The notes under the pieces: model-generated
The model's input: the letters and a program-made list of their open reading frames with translations, nothing else
What the model was told of the DNA's origin: nothing
The model's database searches: none
Position numbers and translations under genes: made by a program
In this document: positions 1 to 10,200 of the stretch, piece by piece
How positions within the stretch are numbered: position 1 is the first letter of the stretch
Layout of the letters: each line of letters starts with the position of its first letter
Assembly: GCA_022577435.1 (NCBI GenBank)
Contig: JAKOON010000055.1
Location: 836,117-900,116 of the forward strand
Direction: 5' to 3'
DNA length: 64,000 bases
Source: Embiotoca jacksoni
Lineage: Eukaryota > Chordata > Actinopteri > Embiotocidae

Positions 1-940
1 TTAGCCGAGACGCACATTAGAGACAGAAGGAGGGACGGAGTGAGACGGGTCTTGTTGGGACTCGATCAGACGGGCGAGGCTTTCGCCGTCGCCTCGGGTC
101 TGCTGGGCGGGAACGTCCCAGCATGCAACAGGAAGAAGAGGAGGAGGAGGAGGTCATGATGAAAAGTCCAGATTTCACTCATCTTATTGAATCATTCAGC
201 GCGAGTACATTTTAAAAGTGAACTGTGAAAACCTGTGATCTGACTCGGGACCTTTCATGGACCTTTAAGGACCTTTTAGTGACCTGAAACAAATATTCAG
301 GAAACACCTCCAGCAGCACCAGTGAGAATTCTGTCTCTTAACTTCACTATGCAGCTCTTCGACCAGTGACCTTTCACCTTTCAGCTGCCGCTTCCTCCCA
401 AAACTTCTTTGGTTACCAAATCTGCCTCATCATCACTGCGTTGCAAAACAAAAAGAGGCAGTTCAGCTCTGAGCTCTTACAACACGCCGAGAGTCAACTG
501 TTACGGCAGGAAGTGAGTCTCTCTGTTCCTCTTTCTAACGCGTTGCTGTTTCTGCCTGGAAAAAGGAAGAGAGGGTAAAAACACAGCTGCACATTCATTA
601 AACAAACACATCTGCACATTTACCAAACAAATAAAGCTGCACATTCATTAAACAAACAGCTGCATGTTTACCAAACAAGTAAAGCTGCATGTTTACCAAA
701 CAAACACATCTGCACATTTAACAAACAAACACACCTGGAATTACAACATGTTTACTGAATAATCACCAAAATTCCCCGTTTTAATCACAGGAAGTGGCAA
801 CAAAACAGGTTGAAGAAAATAGGTTACTATTACTAATATTAATAATAACAACAATAATGGGATTTTGTGCCTTTTCATGGTCAGCAGAAGCCGGTTTAAC
901 CACCTTATTCAACTCAACACATCTCACAGTTTGGGCCCCT

Positions 941-992
<52 letters not shown>

Positions 993-998
993 CCTCAC
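1..998. other. Presumed intron 1 of the ASAP2-like gene; no confident gene
   Basis: If the minus-strand exon at 999-1124 is the first coding exon, this stretch is its first intron. The plus strand is open from the window edge to a TGA at 157-159 and ends in a run of Arg/Lys codons. I do not recognise that peptide, and it may be chance or the end of an unseen gene. Positions 593-740 hold an imperfect tandem repeat built on 'accaaacaaa' and 'cattaaacaaac' blocks. A GT microsatellite abuts the exon. Confidence 0.35.
943..990. repeat. (GT)n microsatellite
   Basis: About 24 uninterrupted GT units lie only a few bases beyond the splice donor of the minus-strand ASAP2-like exon. Read on the minus strand it is a CA repeat just inside the intron. 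It produces spurious Cys-Val and His-Thr open frames. Confidence 0.97.
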
Positions 999-1124
999 CT
1001 CCTCCAGAGCCGCCACCGCGTTCCTGCAGTGGGACATCCGGGTGGTGAAGCTGGAGGTGGTCGGAGCCTTGTAGTCCTCATTAGTCTCCGAGATAAACTC
1101 CGTCACGCTGATGAGCTCCGGCAT
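999..1124 (-). CDS. asap2: First coding exon of an ASAP2-like ArfGAP (partial gene)
   Basis: The exon encodes 42 residues beginning MPELISVTEFISETNEDY and ending in VAALEE. It then meets a minus-strand GT donor at 998-997 (exon end GAG GAG, intron gtgagg), leaving phase 0. The peptide matches the conserved N terminus of the ASAP family, closest to ASAP2 as I recall it (EDYKAPT, SSFTTR and CRN motifs). In the family this segment starts the BAR domain that precedes the PH, ArfGAP, ankyrin and SH3 domains. These proteins regulate Arf GTPases at membranes and focal adhesions. The rest of the gene lies left of the window. The start ATG is the family start. Identity as ASAP2 rather than ASAP1 or ASAP3 is inferred from this short stretch. 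Confidence 0.75.
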
Positions 1125-1510
1125 CGTGAAGTCCCGACACAACGCAAACCGTCCCGACGCACAAAAACACCCTCACAACGACACACAAGTCAGCCCCGCA
1201 GGTGGAGCAGCCACACCTGCACGCCTCCAACTGGTCACAAAGATCCTCTGCTGGTTCCTGGACGCGCTCCTCCGCACAGCTGAAGCTCAAATCACATGGT
1301 TTTTTTTAAGAAGTTCGGTTTCCATGTTGGTTCCGCGGAGGTGAAGCACCGACAGCCTCCGTCACATTCCTCCGTCCTGCTGCTGCTTCACCTGAGGAAA
1401 CACCGAGGCGGGGCGGAGACACAAAGACTGGGCCGCGTGCGAGAGGGATCACTCCGCTGCGTTTTCCAGGAACCAGGAACCACAGGAACACGCAGCGAGG
1501 CGTGATTTCA
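1125..1510 (-). promoter_or_regulatory. CpG-rich 5' UTR/promoter region of the ASAP2-like gene
   Basis: This stretch lies directly upstream of the ATG on the minus strand. It is visibly richer in CpG than the AT-rich DNA beyond 1510, as expected for a CpG-island promoter. No TATA box is obvious. The transcription start cannot be placed by eye. Confidence 0.45.
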
Positions 1511-1797
1511 GGCCACGCCCACGATGTTATTATCGATATGACACTTGAACAGGAGTGTGATTAAAATATAGGGAAAAAACCTTATTCATCTTTTTTTGTA
1601 TTTAGCTTTTTATTTATTAATTTCAAACTTTAAAAGTTGTCAAACATTTAAAGTGTGTTAGAGACACAGTGAAATAAATACTTACACCTCGGTGCCCCGG
1701 CACTTAAAGACACAAAGGAAGTATTTATTTACAAAATATTTTTCCAAAAGTGATATTTATACATTTAAACTACGTATAAAATATAATATGAAATACT

Positions 1798-1883
1798 GCA
1801 GATATAAAAAGTAGCTTCAGGCATTGTTATAAAAGGACCTGCAGATACAAAAAGTAGCTTCAGGCATTGTTATAAAAGGACTG
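1798..1883. repeat. Two-unit 43-bp tandem duplication
   Basis: The block starting gcagata and containing gtagcttcaggcattgttat occurs twice back to back, with a single obvious difference (tataaaaag versus tacaaaaag). Confidence 0.9.
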
Positions 1884-2116
1884 AAGGTGAATCTCAGGTA
1901 AAGAGAAGCTTTGATGCTTTTTGTGACGTTGCTGCCACCTAGTGGAAACAACTGAGATTACAACGACTGAGTCACGAAATTACGACGATAAAACAATATC
2001 AGTAAATCACAGAAACAAACACTCAGTGGTGGTAAGTAACTGAGTATGTGTACTCCAATACTGCGCAGTTTAGAGGTACTTGTACTTTACGTGAGTATTT
2101 CCATGTGATGCTTCCT

Positions 2117-2176
2117 TCATCCTGTAAAAAATTTCCCCTCGGGGATTAATAAAGTAAATACCTACCTACCTACCTT
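2117..2176 (+). mobile_element. 3' tail of a Rex1/CR1-like LINE
   Basis: The sequence tttcccctcggggattaa followed by taaagtaaat and an ACCT/CTAC repeat matches the 3' terminus of the longer LINE copies inside BUB1 (ending near 18180 and 51416). Only the tail is present, as expected for a severely 5'-truncated retrotransposition product. Confidence 0.75.
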
Positions 2177-2724
2177 ACATAGTACATAACATACATAACA
2201 CATGCATGTGAACTACAGATGGAGGGAAGTGATGTGATATGTGGACAGACAGAACATAAAGACAAGTGATGAACACTGTTTGGTTTTCTACAACAGAAGT
2301 GAGCTTCATCGAGTGCAAACTGCAAACAGAAAAAAACATGCAGGTGCTGTTGAATTTGAACTGTTGAGACCAAAGATTGGATATAAAACTACAGTCTGAA
2401 AGCAGTTGATGCAGTCTAACAGGGTGAACAACAGCAGGTGGTGTTGCAGCTCAAGACACTTCTGCATCGGAAGCATTTTTCAGAAAAGGAAGCTACGAAC
2501 TCGGAAGTGTCGGAAGTGTCTTAAACTGCATCAACTGCTTTCAACTTTTATATCCTTGTTGGTAAATTAATGTCATATTGAATCGCCAGATCTTTATGAT
2601 GCAGCTGATAAGGAGTTATGATGTCTGTTAATGTTAAATCTTTATTCCAAAGGTCTGAAGGATCAGATTTCCTGGAAGAAGACTTCAGTCTGAAGAAGTC
2701 AGAGAGCTGAGAGACGTCTGAACT

Positions 2725-4258
2725 CGTCCTGCTGTCCGCTCCATGTTTCTTCTTTCTCTGCTCGGTTTCCATCTTAAAGCTGCTGATGAACTTCTTCACT
2801 CGCCGGCTTCACGACGATTATTTCCTCCATCAGAAGGTAACAAACAGTTTCCATCTTCATCTGATAGGTTTTTGACATGGAACCGGTCCAATCAATAAAA
2901 ATGGCGTCGCTGTCTGTCAGATCAACGCTGACTCTTCTGAAGCAGCTCCTGAACTTTTAAACCCAGCTCAGTTTTCCTGAACTCGTTCTGTGTTTTCTGT
3001 TGCGACCGCATGAAGAGTCGACATGTTCAGTAACTTTGAAACCGTCGATCATTTTAACGGCCCGTGTGATTCAGTTAGTGGGGAGCGTTCACTGTCCGGT
3101 CTGACGTTGTTCACAGCTGGACTGGTTGGTTATTAACAGGTAATAAAGTCATCAAATATGTGACAGTCAGTCAGAGATCTTTGAAAATGTTCACAGTGAG
3201 GAGGAAACAGAAACACATTCAATTCTCTTTCTGGAATAACGGAGCATGTTTTTCACATCATGTCTGCATCATGTGTTCAGAAACATGTTTTATATTCTCA
3301 CTGTCTCACTGATGAATGTTTTGCTGTAGATGATGTGGGATTCATAAAAAAACAACAAGGTTCAAAGTTTTTTTATTGCAGCTATAAAATGATAAAACCT
3401 TCTGTGATGACATCGTTATCATCCATCAATGATTAAACAGCAAAGACATCAAATACGACACGACTACAGAAACAGTTTAAAAAGATGTTTTTCACTGAGG
3501 TCATATTTCAACATCAGCGACTCTTAGAAACTACAGCTGTGTTGAATGTTTTCATGGATCTGTTCAGACTCTCTCAGCTCTTTGTTGAGCTTCAACACAG
3601 ATGGAGGCGTCGCTGAAAAACAGCCTCAGCTCTTCCAAATGGAGCAGATTTTACAAGTCAAAGAAAATATGAACTTTTAGAGAAAAGTTACAGCCTGTTT
3701 AGGTTTAATACTTTTACAGACTCTCTGTTCTTTACTTCTTTCATGTAGCAGATAGAAATATTCACATTTATCTTTGGACTCTGAGATATTTTATTTTCTT
3801 GTGATCTGAGTTGAACTCTGGTTTTCTGTCATCTTGAAGTTTCCAGACTTTGACAGTGAGGTTCTGAGAGGATGACGAAGACGTCAGACTGATGATGAAG
3901 CAGAATCAGCAGCAGCTTCTCTCTCTGTGTTTCCTCTGCAGGTGAAGGTAGAACGACTCTGTGACGGGATCTGAATTCACCTGGTGAGGATTTCATTCAC
4001 TTCTGCCTGAATTCATCACATCACCTCCTTTAAACAAGTGAAATATAACTTTTAGCAGGTAGATCAGAAAAACACACCTGGACAGAAATGAAGAGAGTTC
4101 ATGTTGTTTCCTAACATCCATCCTCAGTGGAAATCTGAACAGGATCTGAACTGTGTTTACTTTGGCGCCCTCTGGTGGTGGAATCCAGAGTGACAATGTT
4201 GTAGTGTGAATGTTGTTGTACGTACTGAGCAGGTTGTTGTGTTTGTGTGAAGCTGTGG
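2725..4258 (+). other. NLR copy A 5' leader exons and introns
   Basis: Two noncoding exons can be proposed from splice signals. The first ends at 2836 (catcagaag, donor gtaaca). The second is 3942-3983, with acceptor ctgcag, exon body starting gtgaaggtag, and donor gtgagg. A third acceptor (gtgtgaag at about 4251) precedes the coding start at 4267. The same signals are present in unit B. Transcript evidence would be needed to confirm them. Confidence 0.5.
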
Positions 4259-4266
4259 GCTCTGCT

Positions 4267-7200
4267 ATGGATCAGTGGGAGGACAGAGAGGACGGAGTCC
4301 GTCCCTCTAAAACCACTCTGTGTGGGGAACATGAGAGCCGGACCGAAGCTCAGAGGTGAGACGACCGTCTCTAACTGTCCACGACTCTTCTCCACGTCAC
4401 AGCTCAGCACTCACATCACTGCACCATCATTATTCTCACTCAGAGCTCTGTGTGTTCTGTTGAAGAACAAAGCAGCAGCTCAGACCTGCTGGACATGGAC
4501 CTGGACATGGACCTGGACATGGACATGGACCTTTACATGCACCCAGCTGTGTGTCCATGAAGAGTGACTGGTCTGTGGGAAGATTTATTGACTTCAAAGA
4601 TGGACACCAGTCTGTTAAACAAAGGTAAAAATGTTTAAAGTTTGTCTTTTGGTTTCAAACCCTCCTGATGTCATAACGTCTTTGTGTTGAACTTATTATT
4701 CACCTCGATAGAAGATTGGAGACATCTGGAGAGACAGTTGGCAGCTTGGACAGATGATCTCAGGCAGTTGAATCTGTATGTTCGTTGAAAGGAACCAAAC
4801 TGTCTTCACACAGAGACTCAGAAGGAAATCTGTTCAGGGAGCTGGAGAGGAGGAAGAGTTGTCTGTAACAAGTAACCCTGCATGACGTGGTCCTACAGTC
4901 AGAAACCTCAGAGCAGGCCATCATGTTTGAGCTGACAGTGAAGATCAAATTAAAGAGGCCCACAAGAAGAAAATGGTCAAAGATCACAGGGGTGGGATCA
5001 CCTCAGCTCAGAGGATCAAAGGACGTCAGACTCAGATTCTTTAGTCTCTTTAGTTCAGCAATGCCAGTTTGTTGGAACTGCAGGTTCATGGAAACACACT
5101 GGATGTATTCATGTTTCTGTTAGCGTCCAACAAAACACACAATCTGCAGGGTTAAAACTGAAAGCTACACATCTCTGTTTCCATCAGGATCCTTCAGCAG
5201 GAACCAGATTCTCCTGAACCCAGCTGTGTGTCCATGAAGAGTGACCGGTCTATGGGAGGACGTATTGACTTCAAAGATGGACACCAGTCTGTTGAACAAA
5301 GGTAATAATGTGAAATGTTTGTCATTTAGTATCAAACCCTCCTGATGTCATAATGTCTGAACTCATTGATCACTTTCTTTCCATTCAGTGTGAAACTGAA
5401 ACCCAACTGTTCTTGTGTCCGGGTATTCAGAAAGAGGGTTTTCCAGTGTTCAGCAGGGGTGATCATATTTATACATTTAAAGACTCCATGCAGAGCCGGG
5501 CTTCATCGGACCACACAGAGGAGACCCATACAGACCAGGCTGGTGGCTGCCTCCACATGTCTCTCAGTCTGAAGAAGTTCTGTCTTGAAGTTTTGTTGAT
5601 GAAGGGCAGTAATTTAAAATGGATGTTTTGTCTTCCTGTTCAGCTTCTGTCAGGTGTTGGTTGTCTTGGTAACTAAAACCATGAAGTGTCTTTACTTTAT
5701 GTTTCTGGATTAATTGTGACCAAACATCTTCTGTTTTGATGTTGACTTTACAGAGTTGATCAGCAGGACTCAGACGTTCCTGAAACAAACCTGGACTCCA
5801 TATTTCTGGTGTGTAAACACACAAACTAAATAGTGAATTACCAAAACTCACATTCTCCCTGCTGCACTCTGTAGACCAGCAGGATTTCAGTCCATATTTA
5901 AAATGATCTGATACGTTCTGTGTGTTAAAGTTGATATATTTCTCTGTTTCAGCTGCTGGAGGAGAACATGATCAGTTTTGTAAAGAACGAGCTGAAGAAG
6001 ATGCAGAAAATTCTGAGTCCAGATTACCCAGAATGCTTAGAGAGTGAGGATGAGGAGGTGTTGGAGGGTGAGGATGAAGAGCAGAGGAGGAGCAGAGAGT
6101 CATTTCTGAAGATCACACTACACTTCCTGAGGAGACTGAAGCAGGAGGAGCTGGCTGACCGTCTGCAGAGCAGTAAGAGGATTTTAACAGCTGGAACATG
6201 ATGGAAAGAGGAAACATGGGAGAAACTTAGATTTACAAACTCTGCTATTAATATGATGCAAACATCTTCATCACATCTGTGAATTCTTCTGGACTGAAAA
6301 CAGTCAGAAACTGTTTGTCCTCAACTGATGTGAAGAATTGATTTCATGGAGACGCGAAATATTTAAAATGTTAAAAAGTTTATCTTCAGGTTTAATGAGA
6401 CATTCACTTGTTGTTTGTTTGTTTGTTTGTTTAGGAACTGTTGTTCCAGAGTGTCGACAACATCTTAAATCTAACCTGAGGAAGAAGTTCCAGAGTGTGT
6501 TTGAGGGGATTTCTAAAGCAGGAAACCGAACCCTTCTGAATGAGATGTACACAGAGCTGTACATCACAGAGGGAGGGACTGCAGAGGTCAATGATCAACA
6601 TGAGGTCAGACAGATTGAAACAACATCCAGGAAACCAGACAGACCAGAAACAACCATCAGACAAGAAGACATCTTTAAAGGCTCACCTGGAAGACATGAA
6701 CCAATCAGAACAGTGCTGACAAAGGGAGTGGCTGGCATCGGGAAGACAGTGTTAACACAGAAGTTCACTCTGGACTGGGCTGAAGACAAAACCAACCAGA
6801 ACATCCAGTTCATGTTTCCGTTCACTTTCAGAGAGCTGAATGTGCTGAAAGAGAGAAAGTTCAGTTTGGTGGAACTGGTTCATCTCTTCTTCACTGAAAC
6901 CAAAGCAGCAGGAATCTGCAGCTTTGAACACTTCCAGGTTGTGTTCATCTTTGACGGTCTGGATGAGTGTCGACTTCCTCTGGACTTCCACAACAATGAG
7001 ATCCTGACTGATGTTACAGAGTCCACCTCAGTGGATGTGCTGCTGACCAACCTCATCAGGGGGAAACTGCTTCCCTCCGCTCGCCTCTGGATAACCACAC
7101 GACCTGCAGCGGCCAATCAGATCCCTGCCGAGTGTGTCGGCATGGTGACAGAGGTCAGAGGGTTCACTGACCCGCAGAAGGAGGAGTACTTCAGGAGGAG

Positions 7201-10200
7201 GTTCAGAGATGAGGAGCAGACCAGCAGCATCATCTCCCACATCAAGACATCCAGAAGCCTCCACATCATGTGCCACATCCCGGTCTTCTGCTGGATCACT
7301 GCTACAGTTCTGGAGGACTTGTTGAAAAGCAGAGACGGAGGAGAGCTGCCCAAGACCCTGACGGAGATGTTCATCCACTTCCTGGTGGTTCAGGCCAAAG
7401 TGAAGCAGGTCAAGTATGATGGAGGAGCTGAGACAGATCCACACTGGAATGAAAAGAGCAGGAAGATGATGGAGTCTCTGGGAAAACTGGCTTTTGATCA
7501 GCTGCAGAAAGGAAACCTGATCTTCTATGAATCCGACCTGACAGAGTGTGGCATCGATATCAGAGCAGCCTCAGTGTACTCAGGAGTGTTCACCCAGATC
7601 TTTAAAGAGGAGAGCGGGCTGTACCAGGACAAGGTGTTCTGCTTCGTCCATCTGAGCGTTCAGGAGTTTCTGGCTGCTCTTCACGTCCATCTGACCTTCA
7701 TCAACTCTGCTGTCAACCTGCTGAAGGAACAACAAACAACATCTTCTTTGTCTAAAGTCTTCAGAAACAAAACAAAACTAAACCATCTCCACCAGACTGC
7801 TGTGGATGAAGCTTTAAGAAGTCCAAATGGACACCTGGACTTGTTCCTCCGCTTCCTTCTGGGTCTTTCACTGCAGACCAATCAGACTCTCCTACGAGGC
7901 CTGCTGACACAGACAGGAAGTAGCTCACAGACCAATCAGAAAACAGTCCAGCACATCAAGAAGAAGATCAGTGAGAATCTGTCTGCAGAGAGAAGCATCA
8001 ATCTGTTCCACTGTCTGAATGAACTGAATGATCGTTCTCTAGTGGAGGAGATCCAACAGTTCCTGAGATCAGGACGTCTCTCCACAGATAAACTGTCTCC
8101 TGCTCAGTGGTCAGCTCTGGGCTTCATCTTACTGTCATCAGCAGAACATCTGGATGTGTTTGACCTGAAGAAATACTCTGCTTCAGAGGAGGCTCTTCTG
8201 AGGCTGCTGCCAGTGGTCAAAGCCTCCAACAAAGCTCTGTACGAGGATTTATCAACCATTTCAAACATGTTTCATTTTGTAAATAACAAATAAAACAGTT
8301 TGTGTTCATTGTTAATTCTTCTCTAGGCTGACTGACTGTAAGCTGTCAGAGAGAAGCTGTGAAGCTCTGTCCTCAGTTCTCAGCTCCCAGTCCTCCTGTC
8401 TGAGAGAGCTGGACCTGAGTCACAACGACCTTCAGGATTCAGGAGTGAAGCTGCTGTCTGCTGGTCTGGAGAGTCCTCACTGTAAACTGGAGACTCTTAG
8501 GTCAGGAAATATCTGGTTGTTGATCAGTTAAATTATCATTTAGTTCATGTTGGTTTTCCAACATGAACTAAATGATAATTTAGATTTTCAAAATCAAAGA
8601 TTTTCCTTCTTGTTTCTGGAGTTGATGATATTTTTCTGACTCCAGTCTGTCAGGTTGTGTGATCTCAGAGAAAGGCTGTGCTTGTCTGGCCTCAGCTCTG
8701 AGCTCCAACACCTCCCATCTGAGAGAGCTGGACCTGAGCTACAATCATCCAGGAGTCACAGGAGTGAAGATGCTGTCTGCTGGTCTGGAGGCTCCTCACT
8801 GGAGACTGGACACTCTCAGGTATGGACAGACAACCAGAGCTCACACAGTGCAGGTTTGTCGCATTGGTTTGACTTTATGTGTTGTTGCTCAGGTCCATCA
8901 TCATGATGGATGACTTGTTACTCTTGTTTCTGTTCAGAGGAGTGAGGAGGTCTGAGTTAGGAAACATGTGGATCCTCAGAAGTCTTTTATCAAATGGAAA
9001 CAGCTGTTCATTAGAAACATTGTGAAGTTGGTGTCAAATTCTTCTCATCTTGAACCATGTTATAAGCCTGGCTGTAGGGGCAACAGTGTTCATCAGTCGA
9101 TCACCACTTTGGTCCAAACTGATTCATCTCAACAACTAATAAACATAATGAGATGAACTTCTGTTCATACAAATTTTAGAAGTTCAGGACTCAAAGTTCG
9201 GCCTCAGTCTTCACTCTGAAATACAGTCGTTTTTATATGAAGTTCTAAAATCAAGTCAGTTTTATTTTTCAGTCCAGAGTTACAACTTTTCCTCCCAGAG
9301 CTTCAGTCTCTACAGCTGACTCCCTCCATCATTACACCCTCGATTCTGAACATGTAAATTACACAAACCAACTGAATGTGGTGGTTGGACTGATCTGTGA
9401 ACAGTCTGAAAACAGTTCAGCTGTTCATGTGAATGTTGGTCAAACTGTTCATTTTAAGGGACAACATGCAGAGACCAATATTTCACATGTGGGAGGACAT
9501 CAATAAAAACAGAGCAGATCAGTGGAGACTGAGCTCTCTGATTATTTCTACATCACTTCTTCTTCAGGTGTTTTCCTCACAGACAGCAGTGAAACCATCA
9601 GAGACAGTTGACACTGATGAGTTTCAGCCTGTTTCTGTGTCTCACTGACAAACTGAGGAACTCTGCTTCATGTTGAACAACAGTTAGGACTCCTGTTGGA
9701 TAGAAAATCATTGTGACTGTTTCTTCCTCCAGGGTGGACCATGGTGGAGAGCAGTGGTTAAAACCTGGTCTGAGGAAGTGTAAGTTTGACTGATACACAT
9801 TACATTACATTATATTCCATTTCATTTAGCTGACGCTTTTCAACCATGAGGGTACAAAACCCAGAACAACAAGAATCAAGAAAATACAATTTCTTCAAGA
9901 AAGCCAAACTACAAAGTGCTAAAAGTAAGTTCCATTTTAAGATACTAAAGTTCTCCTATTCAAGGTAAAGTCGGAAGAGGTGTGTTTTTAGTTTGCGTCG
10001 GAAGATGTACAGAGTTTTTGCTGTCCTGATGTCGTTGGGGAGCTCATTCCAACATTTATCAGCCAGGACAGCAAACAGTCATGATTTTGTAGAGTGTTTA
10101 GCTCACAGTGAGGAGCAACAAGCCGATTGGCCGGTGCAGAGCGGAGTGAACGAGCTGGGATGGAAGGGAGAACCATGTCCTGGATGTACGCTGGTCCTGA

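Larger units (their letters stand above)
1511..2718. other. Intergenic DNA between the ASAP2-like gene and the duplicated block
   Basis: AT-rich sequence without a credible gene. It contains a 43-bp tandem duplication (1798-1883) and a LINE 3' tail (about 2117-2176). It ends where similarity to the second unit begins, near 2719. It is also the upstream region of NLR copy A, so that gene's promoter may lie here. Confidence 0.5.

Noticed and set aside
2548..2799. 83-codon minus-strand frame overlapping the NLR leader
   Set aside because: Only its first half exists in unit B, it opposes a splice-supported leader exon, and it matches no family I recognise.
7028..7444. 138-codon minus-strand frame opposite the NACHT exon
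   Set aside because: Antisense shadow of strongly constrained NACHT coding sequence. It is present in both copies simply because they are nearly identical.
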